A program made the translations under genes and the position numbers. From an uncultured Muribaculaceae bacterium (lineage in GTDB: Bacteria; Bacteroidota; Bacteroidia; Bacteroidales; Muribaculaceae), in the NCBI GenBank assembly GCA_947174275.1, contig CAMWIJ010000027.1, forward strand, positions 1 through 35,373: a stretch of DNA of 35,373 nucleotides. The letters are read 5' to 3'. Positions within the stretch are counted from its first letter, which is position 1; each line of letters starts with the position of its first letter. Positions 23,979-33,380 of this stretch are shown in pieces. Under the pieces are notes generated by a model. That model was given only the letters and a program-made list of their open reading frames with translations. It was not told the DNA's origin and searched no databases.

Positions 23979-25019
23979 TTATTTATTGCGGAACCGACGG
24001 TAATTGTCCATGCTCTTGCGCTTGTTTTCTTCTGAAATGCGTTTCAACTGAGGCATTCTGATATATCTGTCTCCGTTTTTGCGGTAAAACACGCGTTTTT
24101 TCAGCGCATTGGCCTCGCGTGAGGCCTTGCAGCCTCCGTTGGCGTCGGGAAGAAGATTGTCAGGGATGGAGTCGATAGTGACAGGTTCGGTCACACCGCA
24201 GGGGGGGTATCCCATCAGAGTCCACATCACCATTGACGATGTGCTGTCAGGTGAGTTTACGCCTTCTATTGCAATACTTGCCGAGGTTGAATGCCGCGGG
24301 ATAAAGTCTTTGTCGACCACTGTTTCGGCTGATGATTTATCGCTGCGGTCGGGCGAGTAATAGAAAGAGCGGGAAAGATAATCCGTGAGTACTTCCGGCG
24401 AGATGTCGGCTTCGTCGATATATGGCGCAAGAAGAGCACAGGCGTTGTCGTAGCGCACCTGGCCGAGGCCGCCTTCGCCTCCGCTCACGGAGTAGTTGGT
24501 GCGTATGATAATCGGATTGTCTTTGTCAAGTGGAAAGAATGTAAAATCGAAATCGTCGGTTTCAAAAAATCCGCCGTTGCCGTGAGCGTCTATGACTCCG
24601 AAATTAGCCTCGACTCCGAGAGGCTTCGGCATGGTCTGCAGGAGGGCGCGGAAATCGTCGGTCGTTGCGCATCGGGCAAGAGCTTCCGACATGATGAATC
24701 CTTCGCGGTCTTTCCAGTTGTCGGCGGGGTGACGAAGGTTATAGGATGCGGTGTTCATGATTGCGAAGCCGGCTTCGTTATAGCCGATCCAGGCTTCACC
24801 GGCATCGGTGTCATCGCTGTTGTAGAGCGCGACGTAGGAATATGTGCTGTCGGTGGCCTGCTTTCGGGCCACGTAGTTGACAAGGTGTGATGTGTCGCGG
24901 TTTTTCCACAATATCGGTCTGCCGTCACGCGTCAGGCTTCCGGATATGATGGCCGATGTGCATGCCACAGAGCCGGATATAGATAATGCCGCGAGCAAAA
25001 ATGCTGTAATATATCTCAT
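23979..25019 (-). CDS. Exported Ntn-type C45/choloylglycine-like amide hydrolase
   Basis: From ATG 25019 the product is 346 residues: MRYITAFLLAALSISGSVA is a signal peptide and the next residue, Cys20 in CTSAIISGSLTRDGRPILWK, is the expected N-terminal nucleophile. NRDTS and DAGEAWIGYNEAGFAIMNTAS follow as in linear-amide C-N hydrolases and C45 acyltransferase-like proteins. Signal cleavage would expose the catalytic Cys, a maturation route known for this fold in Bacteroides. The substrate is uncertain: bile-acid-type, penicillin-like or acyl-amino acid amides are all possible. The longer frame to 25088 is disfavoured, as it pushes the signal peptide inside. A TATCTTTG box at 25074-25081 may be its -7 element. 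Confidence 0.8.
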   Translation of the reverse strand: MRYITAFLLAALSISGSVACTSAIISGSLTRDGRPILWKNRDTSHLVNYVARKQATDSTYSYVALYNSDDTDAGEAWIGYNEAGFAIMNTASYNLRHPADNWKDREGFIMSEALARCATTDDFRALLQTMPKPLGVEANFGVIDAHGNGGFFETDDFDFTFFPLDKDNPIIIRTNYSVSGGEGGLGQVRYDNACALLAPYIDEADISPEVLTDYLSRSFYYSPDRSDKSSAETVVDKDFIPRHSTSASIAIEGVNSPDSTSSMVMWTLMGYPPCGVTEPVTIDSIPDNLLPDANGGCKASREANALKKRVFYRKNGDRYIRMPQLKRISEENKRKSMDNYRRFRNK

Positions 25020-25093
25020 GACTGATTGATGATAGTAAGCCGGGTGCAGATAGAGCCTCCACGGTTGGCGCTGCAAAGATAATCGCAATTTTT

Positions 25094-25124
25094 TTTGTAC
25101 TGATAAATTTTTGTGCTAAATTTG
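25094..25124 (+). promoter_or_regulatory. Promoter of the thioesterase-dprA operon
   Basis: TTTG (25094-25097), a 19-nt spacer and TAAATTTG (25117-25124). Predicted start is near 25131, just before palindromic element C. A divergent TATCTTTG box on the minus strand (25074-25081) serves the hydrolase gene. Confidence 0.65.
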
Positions 25125-25139
25125 GTTTTAATATGGATA

Positions 25140-25326
25140 ATAAGTAAGTCATAAAAATTATTACGTATATTATGAATTTAAAAACTTTATATTATCAGCG
25201 GCGCTTTTCCGGAGCTTTTTGCTCTCATATTCAGTCGTGTAGTTCACTATACTTCTTCATTTTCGAGCAAAATCGCTCGAAAAATCACTCCCTGATAATA
25301 TAAAATAATTTTTACGACCTACTTAT
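25140..25326. repeat. Long palindromic element, copy C (thioesterase leader)
   Basis: Terminal arms 25140-25162 and 25304-25326 are complementary at 21 of 23 positions (ATAAGTA at the outer end). A second pair TTTATATTATCAG/CTGATAATATAAA (25186-25198, 25292-25304) is perfect over 13 bp. At the centre, TCAGTC (25231-25236) precedes GTGTAG-TTCA-CTATAC (25237-25252), flanked by TTTTTGCTC and GAGCAAAA. The right end overlaps the thioesterase ATG by two bases. Confidence 0.8.
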
Positions 25327-25729
25327 GAAAAAAGAAGATTATATATATAGCCTGGATATCGATGTCAGGGATTACGAACTTGACTCAGAAGGGATCGTGA
25401 ACAATGCCAATTACCTGCATTATCTCGAGTTGACACGCCATGAGTTCTGCAAGACCACCGGCATGTCGTTTGACGATATGCGCCGGCAGGGGATAATGCC
25501 GGTGCTGAACAGGGTTGAGATCGATTACATCACATCGCTTGTGTCGGGCGACCGGATGACAAGTTGTCTGAATCTGTCGCGTAAAGGCCCGCGGTTTATA
25601 TTCCGGCAGGATATCTATAATCAGCGTGGCGAGGCTGTGGTGAAGGCTGTCGTTTCTGTCGTCACAATAGAAAACGGGCGCTTGAGCCGTGGCGAGCTTC
25701 TGGCAAAAGTATTTGAGAAATATCTGTAA
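25325..25729 (+). CDS. Hotdog-fold acyl-CoA thioesterase (4HBT/YbgC type)
   Basis: A 134-residue protein matching the 4-hydroxybenzoyl-CoA thioesterase family: RDYELDSEGIVNNANYLHYL contains the catalytic-Asp and active-site region, ELTRHEFCKTTGMSFDDM the central helix, and VEIDYITSLVSGDRM and FRQDIYNQRGEAVVKAVVSV the hotdog strands. It should hydrolyse acyl-CoA or acyl-ACP thioesters in the cytosol. Its leader consists almost entirely of palindromic element C. dprA starts 15 bases downstream, so they form an operon. Confidence 0.9.
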   Translation: MKKEDYIYSLDIDVRDYELDSEGIVNNANYLHYLELTRHEFCKTTGMSFDDMRRQGIMPVLNRVEIDYITSLVSGDRMTSCLNLSRKGPRFIFRQDIYNQRGEAVVKAVVSVVTIENGRLSRGELLAKVFEKYL

Positions 25730-25744
25730 TTTTAGATTATATAT

Positions 25745-26878
25745 ATGAGCATTACGCTGTCATACCGGAGTGCCGACAGGGAGAAGCGATTATGTCGGCT
25801 GGCGTTCTCGATGTTGCGCGGAGTAAATCAGGTGACAGGGGCCGCCATATTGCAACGGGTGCACAGCGAGTGTGATTTCTTCAATGCGCCGGAGCGGCAA
25901 TTGCAGATAATCATGGAGACAAAGTCGCCGTTGTTTGACAGGGAATACCGCGACAAACTGCTGTCGGCCGCTGAAAACGAGGCGGTATACAATGATACGC
26001 ACAATATTCGTGAATATTATTTCACTGATGACGATTATCCGCATCTGCTCAGGCAATGCTGCGATGCTCCCATGATGCTTTACGGCATCGGCGAGTGCGA
26101 TTTCAACAATCGGCATGTCGTGAGCATTGTCGGCACCCGTCATGCCACCGCCTACGGCATCGCGTTTGTCAACCGGCTTGTCGAAGAACTTGCTGACAAA
26201 GTCGGGAATGTGGTGATAGTTAGCGGTCTGGCTTACGGAATAGACATCGCGGCCCACAGAGCGGCTATGTCAGCCGGATTGCCTACGATAGGGGTCGTGG
26301 CCCACGGCCTGAACACAATCTATCCGTCGAGTCACCGCAATGATGCTGTCAAGATGGTAAAATCGGGAGGCATGCTACTGTCCGAATATACACACGACGC
26401 GGCAATACACAAAGGAAATTTCCTGGCACGCAACCGCATTGTGGCAGGAATTGCTGAATGTGTCATCGTGGTTGAGTCGGCATCAAAAGGAGGAGCTTTG
26501 ACAACGGCACGTATCGCTTCGGAGTATTCACGCGATGTGTTCGCTCTGCCGGGACGCACGTCTGACCTCTACAGTCAGGGCTGCAATTCGCTGATTGCGC
26601 GTGATGTGGCACGGCTGGTTACGAATGCCGACGATGTGATAGATGCCATGGGCTGGGAACGGCAGGCAGTCGACGGAACTCAGAAAAGCCTCTTCCCCGA
26701 ACTTAATGCTGACGAGAGTCTGATAGTGGAATATCTCAGGGAGCATGGAGATGCCCGCCTGAACAATATTTCCGTGGATACCGGAATAACGATGCCGCGC
26801 CTTATGCCATTGATGGTAAATCTCGAATTCAAGGGTGTGGTGGTGAATTTTCCCGGCGGCTCCTACCGGCTTTCCTGA
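25745..26878 (+). CDS. dprA: DNA-processing protein DprA
   Basis: A 377-residue protein that loads RecA onto incoming single-stranded DNA during natural transformation. Residues 1-110 hold the N-terminal helical region (RLAFSMLRGVNQVTGAAIL). The Rossmann domain follows with HVVSIVGTRHATAYG, VIVSGLAYGIDIAAHRAA, GVVAHGLNTIYPSSHR, NFLARNRIVAGIAE, GALTTARIASEYSRDVFALP and GCNSLIARDVA. A winged-helix DML1-like C-terminal domain is present (ESLIVEYLREHGDARLNNIS). It is widespread in Bacteroidetes, including strains not known to be competent. Confidence 0.95.
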   Translation: MSITLSYRSADREKRLCRLAFSMLRGVNQVTGAAILQRVHSECDFFNAPERQLQIIMETKSPLFDREYRDKLLSAAENEAVYNDTHNIREYYFTDDDYPHLLRQCCDAPMMLYGIGECDFNNRHVVSIVGTRHATAYGIAFVNRLVEELADKVGNVVIVSGLAYGIDIAAHRAAMSAGLPTIGVVAHGLNTIYPSSHRNDAVKMVKSGGMLLSEYTHDAAIHKGNFLARNRIVAGIAECVIVVESASKGGALTTARIASEYSRDVFALPGRTSDLYSQGCNSLIARDVARLVTNADDVIDAMGWERQAVDGTQKSLFPELNADESLIVEYLREHGDARLNNISVDTGITMPRLMPLMVNLEFKGVVVNFPGGSYRLS

Positions 26879-26952
26879 TGTGATATTATCCCCGAAAAAA
26901 CAATACAACTGACATATTTGTTTATATAATAATTTTTTAAATCTATACCGAT

Positions 26953-27828
26953 ATGACCAAGAAGATCATTCCCCCCTCAGAACTTATAATCAATCCCGAC
27001 GGGACAGTGTTTCATATCCATCTGCTGCCCGAGCAGTTGACCGACAGAATAATTCTTGTAGGAGACCCGGGTCGTGTTGAAATGGTGGCCTCATTTTTTG
27101 ATACCCGCACATTTGAGGTGCAGTCGCGTGAGTTCCGCACAATCGGCGGTACGTATGCAGGCAAGCCGATAATGTGTATCAGCCACGGAATCGGACCGGA
27201 CAATATCGATATCGTCATCAACGAGCTTGACGCGCTTGCAAATATCGATTTCGCCACACGTGAAGTCAAAGACAACCACCGCCAGCTGACAATGGTGAGA
27301 ATCGGCACATCCGGAGCATTGCAGCCGGAGCTTGTGCTCGGCACACCTGTAATTGCGGAGAAGTCGATAGGATTTGACGGTGTCCTTAATTATTATGCAG
27401 GCCGCAATGAAGTCGCCGACCTGGAGTTTGAAAAGGCTTTTTGCGAGCATACAGCCTGGAATCCGCTTTGGGCAAAACCGTATGTGGTAGACGCTGATCC
27501 GGAACTCGTGGAGCGTATCGGCAAAGATGATATGGTGAGAGGAAATACAATATCGGCGGTCGGATTTTATGGTCCGCAGGGACGCGAATTACGTCTTGCA
27601 CTTGCCAATCCGACACTCAACCGCTCGATTGAAGAATTCCGCTTCAAAGGCCGAAAAGTCACCAATTACGAGATGGAAAGCGCTCCGTTGCAGGGTCTCG
27701 GCAAACTGATGGGGCACAAGGCCATGACCGTATGCTCTATCATCGCCAACCGTATGAACAACGATTCAAATCCAAATTACAAGAACGGTATCCGCGACCT
27801 CATCGCCACCGTGCTTGACCGCATCTGA
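26953..27828 (+). CDS. Nucleoside phosphorylase, uridine-phosphorylase-like
   Basis: A 291-residue member of the PNP/UDP superfamily. Seen: ILVGDPGRVEMVASFF (phosphate loop with GDPGR), CISHGIGPDNIDIVINEL, MVRIGTSGALQPEL (substrate loop), and NYEMESAPLQGLGKLMG with the ribose-binding EMES. These enzymes cleave nucleosides with phosphate to give a free base and ribose-1-phosphate, for pyrimidine or purine salvage. Which base is used cannot be fixed from sequence. It stands alone between dprA and a strong terminator. Confidence 0.9.
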   Translation: MTKKIIPPSELIINPDGTVFHIHLLPEQLTDRIILVGDPGRVEMVASFFDTRTFEVQSREFRTIGGTYAGKPIMCISHGIGPDNIDIVINELDALANIDFATREVKDNHRQLTMVRIGTSGALQPELVLGTPVIAEKSIGFDGVLNYYAGRNEVADLEFEKAFCEHTAWNPLWAKPYVVDADPELVERIGKDDMVRGNTISAVGFYGPQGRELRLALANPTLNRSIEEFRFKGRKVTNYEMESAPLQGLGKLMGHKAMTVCSIIANRMNNDSNPNYKNGIRDLIATVLDRI

Positions 27829-27839
27829 GTCAGCTAAAT

Positions 27840-27908
27840 AACAACAAGACCCGCTTCGGAGCAAACGAAGCGGGTCTTGTTGTTTATATCGGGTCTTGTT
27901 GTTTATAT
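27840..27908. terminator. Strong terminator with tandemly duplicated 3' arm
   Basis: A perfect 19-bp stem (27840-27858 and 27866-27884, GACCCGCTTCG core) with loop GAGCAAA. The right arm and its tail, CGGGTCTTGTTGTTTATAT, occur twice in tandem (27871-27889 and 27890-27908). It lies between the convergent phosphorylase and beta-barrel genes. Confidence 0.8.
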
Positions 27909-27921
27909 AATGAGATATCTG

Positions 27922-28554
27922 TCAGAATTTGAATGCTGTGCCGACAAAAACCGTATGGGTGATATAGTTGTCATTGTCGGGAAGGCCATGCATGTTGTCG
28001 GGATAACCGGAGTAAAGCGCAAAGTCTGAGATGCCATATCCTATTGTCAGAACGAAGCGGTCAAGCTGCATGTTTATGCCGGCTTTCATGTCCCAGCAGC
28101 AATAGCGGGCGTTACGGCTTCCGCTTGCTCCGGGCGACAGTATCATGCCGGGTTCGGCAAAAATATAAAATCCGGCATTCTGGCTTTTCCAATTGACAAG
28201 GCGTGGTGTGCGTAGCACTAAAGCAGGATTGAATTTGAACCGGGCAGTGTAATTGTCGTCATACGTGGTATAAGCATAGTCCTCGTCGTCCCAATATTCC
28301 AGAGGCTTGATTTCTCCAGCCATGCCAAGTCCGATTTTCACGCCGACATATTGCACCGGGAAATAAGCCGCGTGCAACTGCCAGCTGTATCCGTCATTGT
28401 CGAGCCCGGCAATAATTCCGGATTCCCAGTGACGGTAGCCGTCATCAGTCATATTGCTTTGTGCTATGGCGTCGTCATATCCTGATATCGAAAGGATGAG
28501 CAGCGCCATAACGCGAAGCATAACGGATATATCGCGGTACCGACGAGCCTGCAT
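27922..28554 (-). CDS. Small outer-membrane beta-barrel-like protein
   Basis: A 210-residue exported protein. The first Met gives MQARRYRDISV before a hydrophobic signal MLRVMALLILSISG ending near DAIAQS; Met12 is the more usual start. The rest alternates aromatic and small residues in beta-strand style (SWQLHAAYFPVQYVGVKIGL, FYIFAEPGMILSP, FVLTIGYGISDFALYSGYP) and ends HTVFVGTAFKF, with the terminal Phe of outer-membrane barrels. It begins six bases after leuB and is probably in the same transcript, though a role in leucine synthesis is unlikely. No family assigned. Confidence 0.65.
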   Translation of the reverse strand: MQARRYRDISVMLRVMALLILSISGYDDAIAQSNMTDDGYRHWESGIIAGLDNDGYSWQLHAAYFPVQYVGVKIGLGMAGEIKPLEYWDDEDYAYTTYDDNYTARFKFNPALVLRTPRLVNWKSQNAGFYIFAEPGMILSPGASGSRNARYCCWDMKAGINMQLDRFVLTIGYGISDFALYSGYPDNMHGLPDNDNYITHTVFVGTAFKF

Positions 28555-28560
28555 GAGACG

Positions 28561-29622
28561 TTACATCTCTTTGATGTGGTCAACGAGCCATTGGCCTATT
28601 TCTCTGGTGCCGTAGGCGGTGTGGCCTTCGACCTGGATTTCAGGAGTGCGGATGTTGGCGGCGAGCGCATCGTCGACGGCGCGGCGTATTAGGCTTCCTT
28701 CTTCTTTCAGGTTGAAGTATTCAAAGAGCATTGCAACGGAGAGAACCTGAGCCATCGGGTTGGCGATATTGAGGCCTTTGGCTTGCGGCCATGAGCCGTG
28801 GATCGGTTCGAACACCGGAGTGTGCTCACCTGTCGAGGCAGAGGGGAGGAGTCCCATCGAACCGGAGATGACGCTGCCCTCGTCGGTGAGTATGTCGCCG
28901 AAGGTGTTTTCAGTCACCATTACATCGAAAAATGCAGGCTCGGTAATCATCTTCATGGCCGCGTTGTCTACGAACATATAGTCGGTCGTGACATCGGGAT
29001 ATTGCGGTTCCATCTCTTTTGCGATCTTACGCCAGAGACGGCTTGAGGCCAAAACGTTGGCTTTGTCAACCACGGTGAGGTGGTTGCGACGGCGGCGTGC
29101 ATATTCGAATGCCACACGGAGTATTCGCTCTATTTCCTCGCGGGTGTAGGCGTTGGTGTCGAATGCGCGGTTGTCATCCTGATATTTTTCACCGAAGTAC
29201 ATGCCGCCCGTAAGTTCGCGGATACAGATGAAGTCGGCATCCTTTATTATTTCAGCCTTGAGGGGCGATTTGTGAATAAGAGCCGGGAAAATCTGCACGG
29301 GACGTATGTTGGCAAACAGTCCGAGCTTCTTGCGCATGGCGAGAAGGCCTTGCTCGGGGCGAACTTTCGCTGTCGGGTCGTTGTCATATTTTGGGTCGCC
29401 GATTGCAGAGAACAGCACTGCATCAGCGTCCATGCATGCACGGAATGTCGATTCGGGGAACGGGTCACCGAATTCATCGATGGCGGCAGCGCCTACAGGA
29501 GCGTAGGTATAGGTCGCTTTGTGTCCCATTTTCTCGCATACGGCTGTCATTACGTCAACACCTACTTTTGAGATTTCAGGCCCGATGCCGTCGCCGGGCA
29601 ATACTGCTATTTTAAAATCCAT
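28561..29622 (-). CDS. leuB: 3-isopropylmalate dehydrogenase
   Basis: A 353-residue NAD-dependent enzyme that oxidises and decarboxylates 3-isopropylmalate to 2-ketoisocaproate. Seen: [90 protein letters not shown] with the metal Asp residues, and FEPIHGSWP. Length matches the family. It starts 13 bases after leuD. Confidence 0.97.
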   Translation of the reverse strand: MDFKIAVLPGDGIGPEISKVGVDVMTAVCEKMGHKATYTYAPVGAAAIDEFGDPFPESTFRACMDADAVLFSAIGDPKYDNDPTAKVRPEQGLLAMRKKLGLFANIRPVQIFPALIHKSPLKAEIIKDADFICIRELTGGMYFGEKYQDDNRAFDTNAYTREEIERILRVAFEYARRRRNHLTVVDKANVLASSRLWRKIAKEMEPQYPDVTTDYMFVDNAAMKMITEPAFFDVMVTENTFGDILTDEGSVISGSMGLLPSASTGEHTPVFEPIHGSWPQAKGLNIANPMAQVLSVAMLFEYFNLKEEGSLIRRAVDDALAANIRTPEIQVEGHTAYGTREIGQWLVDHIKEM

Positions 29623-29635
29623 ATCGGGTAGTCAG

Positions 29636-30220
29636 TTATTTGTTTTCGTATTCTAAAATTTTATCACGGTTGCTGAGCAGGTAGTCGATGTCGTCGAGTC
29701 CGTTGAGCAGGCAATGTTTTTTATAGGGATTTATGTCGAAATGCTCTGAAACACCGGTCGCAAGATTTGTGATAGTCTGCGAAGGCAGGTCGACAGATAC
29801 CTGTGCGGCAGGGTCGTTTTCTATTGTCTCGAACAGCGAGGCAAGAAACGGTTCGGATACAACGACAGGAAGCACGAAGTTGTTAAGCTCGTTATTCTTG
29901 TGTATGTCGGCGAAAAATGTGGATACAACTACGCGAAATCCATAATCGGCGATAGCCCATGCCGCGTGCTCGCGTGAAGAGCCGCAGCCGAAGTTTTTGC
30001 CGGCGACCAGTATCTGTCCGCTGTAGCGCGGATTGTTTAACGGGAATGATGCGATGGGGTTGCCTTGGTCGTCAAACCTCCAGTCGCGGAAAAGATTTTC
30101 GCCGAAACCCTCGCGGGAAGTCGCTTTGAGGAAGCGTGCCGGAATAATCTGGTCGGTATCGATATTTTCGATAGGCAGGGGCACGCATGTCGATGTGACG
30201 TTGTTGAATTTCTGTTTCAT
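29636..30220 (-). CDS. leuD: 3-isopropylmalate dehydratase small subunit
   Basis: A 194-residue swivel subunit that pairs with LeuC. Seen: [40 protein letters not shown] and [17 protein letters not shown]. The start at 30220 overlaps the leuC TGA by one base (TGATG), so translation is coupled. The frame further upstream is a shadow of leuC. Confidence 0.96.
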   Translation of the reverse strand: MKQKFNNVTSTCVPLPIENIDTDQIIPARFLKATSREGFGENLFRDWRFDDQGNPIASFPLNNPRYSGQILVAGKNFGCGSSREHAAWAIADYGFRVVVSTFFADIHKNNELNNFVLPVVVSEPFLASLFETIENDPAAQVSVDLPSQTITNLATGVSEHFDINPYKKHCLLNGLDDIDYLLSNRDKILEYENK

Positions 30221-31617
30221 CAGAGGAGATTTAATGGGTTGGTAATAACGCCTGTCACAGCGGCAGCGGCTGCTGTGAGCGGACTTGCGAGTACGGTGCG
30301 GGCTCCGGGTCCCTGGCGGCCCTCGAAGTTGCGGTTGGAGGTTGAAACGGCGAGGCATCCGGCAGGCACTTTGTCATCGTTCATGGCAAGGCATGCCGAG
30401 CATCCGGGCTGACGTATCTCAAATCCGGCATCCGTGATTATCCTGTCAAGACCTTCTGCCTTTATCTGATTGAGCACTTCCCATGATCCGGGCACGAGCC
30501 ATGCGGTGACTTCGGGGTGCTTTTTTCGTCCTTTCACTATGGATGCGAACTGGCGGAAGTCATCAAGACGGCCGTTGGTGCAACTTCCGAGAAATACGTA
30601 GTCGACTTTTGTGCCTTCAATTGAATTGCCCGACTTGAAGCCCATGTAGGCGAGAGATTTCTCGAAAGAGACTTTTTCCTGCTCGTCGACGCCATCGGCA
30701 CATGCTGGAACCGCTTCGTCGATTGCTATGCCCATGCCGGGGTTTGTGCCGTAGGTGACACGCGGCTTTATGTCAGCGGCGTCAAATCTCACTTCCTTGT
30801 CAAAGACGGCATCATCGCCTGAGGGGAGAGTACGCCAGTAAGCCACGGCTTTGTCCCACTCTTCGCCCTGCGGGGCGTAGGGGCGACTTTTGCAGTATTC
30901 AAATGTCACTTCGTCAGGGGCAATAAGTCCGCCGCGTGCTCCCATCTCGATTGACATGTTGCACAGGGTCATGCGGCCTTCCATCGACAGCGCGCGGATG
31001 GCTTCTCCGGCATATTCCACAAAATATCCGGTGGCTCCGCCAGTTGTCATTTTCGCTATGATGTAGAGTGCGATATCTTTTGCCGTGACACCTTTGCCAA
31101 GCTGACCGTCGACAGTTATGCGCATGGTATTCGGTTTTGCCTGAAGTATGCACTGCGAGGCGAGCACCATTTCCACTTCAGAGGTGCCGATGCCGAAAGC
31201 TACGGCACCGAAAGCTCCATGTGTCGAGGTGTGGCTGTCGCCGCACACTATGGTATAGCCCGGTAGCGTCAACCCGTTTTCCGGACCGATGACATGAATG
31301 ATGCCGTTTTTCGGGTGGCCGAGAGGAAAGAGAGTGAGGCCGAACTCTTCAGCGTTGGCTGTCAGCTGCTCGACCTGATGGCGTGACACGGCATCGGCAA
31401 TCGGTTTGTCCTGGTCGTGGGTGGGCACGTTGTGGTCGGGAGAACAGAAAGTGCGCTCGGGGCGGAATACTTTCAATCCGCGGTTGCGCAGACCGTCGAA
31501 AGCCTGAGGACTTGTCACCTCGTGGCAATAGTGACGGTCGATATAGAGCTGGGTCGGGCCGTTGTCGACTTTTGTCACGACGTGGCTGTCCCAGATTTTG
31601 TCAAATAAGGTATTCAT
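30220..31617 (-). CDS. leuC: 3-isopropylmalate dehydratase large subunit
   Basis: A 465-residue aconitase-family subunit that isomerises 2- to 3-isopropylmalate. The [4Fe-4S] cysteines are present: Cys346 in GSCTNGR, and Cys406 and Cys409 in [10 protein letters not shown]. Also seen are [40 protein letters not shown] and [12 protein letters not shown]-like sequence (as [16 protein letters not shown]). It lies 42 bases after leuA and overlaps leuD. Confidence 0.97.
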   Translation of the reverse strand: MNTLFDKIWDSHVVTKVDNGPTQLYIDRHYCHEVTSPQAFDGLRNRGLKVFRPERTFCSPDHNVPTHDQDKPIADAVSRHQVEQLTANAEEFGLTLFPLGHPKNGIIHVIGPENGLTLPGYTIVCGDSHTSTHGAFGAVAFGIGTSEVEMVLASQCILQAKPNTMRITVDGQLGKGVTAKDIALYIIAKMTTGGATGYFVEYAGEAIRALSMEGRMTLCNMSIEMGARGGLIAPDEVTFEYCKSRPYAPQGEEWDKAVAYWRTLPSGDDAVFDKEVRFDAADIKPRVTYGTNPGMGIAIDEAVPACADGVDEQEKVSFEKSLAYMGFKSGNSIEGTKVDYVFLGSCTNGRLDDFRQFASIVKGRKKHPEVTAWLVPGSWEVLNQIKAEGLDRIITDAGFEIRQPGCSACLAMNDDKVPAGCLAVSTSNRNFEGRQGPGARTVLASPLTAAAAAVTGVITNPLNLL

Positions 31618-31659
31618 TGTATGATGAATTATGCATGACCGGATTGCGGTCGCAGGTGA

Positions 31660-33153
31660 TTAACGCACGAATTTGTTGATGGCATCGATAAATGCTTCGG
31701 CCGATGCGCTGACGATGTCGGTGTTGGCTGAGAAACCGTAGTAATGGTTGCCGTCGTATTCGACAGTCATGTGCACTTTGCCGACATCGTTGCTGCCTTT
31801 GTTGATTGCCTGAATAAGGAACTCCTTTACAAGCATCTGGCGGCTGATGATGCGTTTGATTGCAGAGATGGCTGCATCTACAGGGCCGTTGCCTGAGGCG
31901 CATGCCTCGAATTTTTCACCGGCGATGTCAAGGCCGATGCTTGCCACCGACTTGATGCCGACGCCTGAAGTGACCTGCAGGAAGTCGAGTTTGATACGGT
32001 GTCCTTTCTTGTGTTGTCCGGCAAGCATGAGCACGTCGTCATCGTTGATTTCTTTCTTTTTGTCGGCAAGGCGCAGAAACGCTTCGTAAGCTTTGTCGAG
32101 AGCCTCTTTGTCAAGCTCGATGCCGAGCACGTGAAGTCTGTGTTTGAGTGCGGCACGGCCTGAGCGGGCTGTAAGCACGATGGAATTTTCGTCGACGCCC
32201 ACCACTTTGGGGTCGATGATTTCGTAGCTTTCGCGGTTTTTAAGCACTCCGTCCTGATGTATGCCCGAAGAGTGTGCGAATGCATTGCGTCCGACAATCG
32301 CCTTGTTGGGCTGCACCGGCATGTTCATCAGCGAGGACACCATGCGCGAGGTGTTGTAGATTTTTGTTGTGTTGAGATTGGTGGTGATGCCGAGTTCCTT
32401 GTGTGAGTAGCAAATCATTGCGATTTCCTCGAGAGAGGTGTTGCCGGCGCGTTCACCGATGCCGTTGATGGTTACTTCGGCCTGACGCGCTCCGTTGATT
32501 ACGCCTGATATTGTATTAGCGGTTGCCATGCCGAGGTCGTTGTGGCAATGTGTGGCAATGGTGACTTTGTCGATGCCGTCGACATGGTCGACGAGATATT
32601 TTATTTTTTCTCCGAATTCAGAGGGGAGACAGTAGCCGGTGGTGTCGGGAATATTTATGACAGTGGCTCCAGCCTTGATTACGGCCTCAACGACGCGGGC
32701 AAGATATTCATTGTCAGTGCGTCCGGCATCCTCGGCATAGAACTGCACATCCTCGACAAAACGTTTTGCATAGGCCACAGCCTTTACCGCACGCTCGATT
32801 ATCTCTTCGCGGGTGGAGTTGAATTTATATTTTATATGAGGGTCTGATGTGCCGATACCGGTGTGTATGCGTTTGTGTTTGGCATATTTCAGAGCCTCTG
32901 CCGCGACTTCTATATCCTTTTCAACGGCTCGGGTCAGAGCGCATATCGTGGGCCACGTAACGGCTTTTGAGATTTCAACTACGGAGTTGAAGTCTCCGGG
33001 GCTTGAGACCGGAAATCCGGCTTCAATCACGTCGACGCCAAGCTCTTCAAGCGCTTTGGCGACTTCAATCTTTTCTACGGTGTTAAGCTGGCAGCCGGGC
33101 ACTTGCTCGCCGTCACGGAGTGTGGTATCGAAAATGTAAAGACGATTGCTCAT
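31660..33153 (-). CDS. leuA: 2-isopropylmalate synthase
   Basis: A 497-residue enzyme that condenses acetyl-CoA with 2-ketoisovalerate, the first step of leucine synthesis. The catalytic barrel shows [49 protein letters not shown] with the metal His residues and [15 protein letters not shown]. Linker [15 protein letters not shown] follows, and residues about 390-497 form the LeuA regulatory domain, the site of leucine feedback in characterised enzymes. It heads the operon behind a strong promoter. Confidence 0.96.
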   Translation of the reverse strand: MSNRLYIFDTTLRDGEQVPGCQLNTVEKIEVAKALEELGVDVIEAGFPVSSPGDFNSVVEISKAVTWPTICALTRAVEKDIEVAAEALKYAKHKRIHTGIGTSDPHIKYKFNSTREEIIERAVKAVAYAKRFVEDVQFYAEDAGRTDNEYLARVVEAVIKAGATVINIPDTTGYCLPSEFGEKIKYLVDHVDGIDKVTIATHCHNDLGMATANTISGVINGARQAEVTINGIGERAGNTSLEEIAMICYSHKELGITTNLNTTKIYNTSRMVSSLMNMPVQPNKAIVGRNAFAHSSGIHQDGVLKNRESYEIIDPKVVGVDENSIVLTARSGRAALKHRLHVLGIELDKEALDKAYEAFLRLADKKKEINDDDVLMLAGQHKKGHRIKLDFLQVTSGVGIKSVASIGLDIAGEKFEACASGNGPVDAAISAIKRIISRQMLVKEFLIQAINKGSNDVGKVHMTVEYDGNHYYGFSANTDIVSASAEAFIDAINKFVR

Positions 33154-33211
33154 ATATCAATATTTGAATTATCGTTTGGAAACCTAAATACAACAATTTG
33201 TAAATTTCTCA

Positions 33212-33243
33212 CAAAGATACTATCAAATATTTACATTCTCAAA
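33212..33243 (-). promoter_or_regulatory. leuACDB operon promoter
   Basis: On the minus strand TTTG (33240-33243), a 20-nt spacer and TATCTTTG (33212-33219) match the Bacteroidetes consensus exactly. The leader to the leuA ATG is about 50 bases, and I see no leader peptide or attenuator in it. Confidence 0.75.
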
Positions 33244-33313
33244 CTTTTTCATGGAAAATTGCATCAAAATGCAATAATGCGGATTGCTATTTCTTATTTA
33301 TTAATAAAAGTTG

Positions 33314-33321
33314 TAATTTTG
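33314..33321 (+). promoter_or_regulatory. -7 box upstream of the M48-like gene
   Basis: TAATTTTG, 60 bases before the ATG at 33381, with no TTTG at -33 distance. Confidence 0.4.
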
Positions 33322-33380
33322 TATCATATTTCATAAGGTCTTATATTACTTTTTGATAAAATAAAGATATAATAGTAATA

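Noticed and set aside
30221-30358. N-terminal extension of leuD
   Set aside because: It is a shadow of the leuC 3' end; the start at 30220 gives the TGATG overlap and the family N-terminus.
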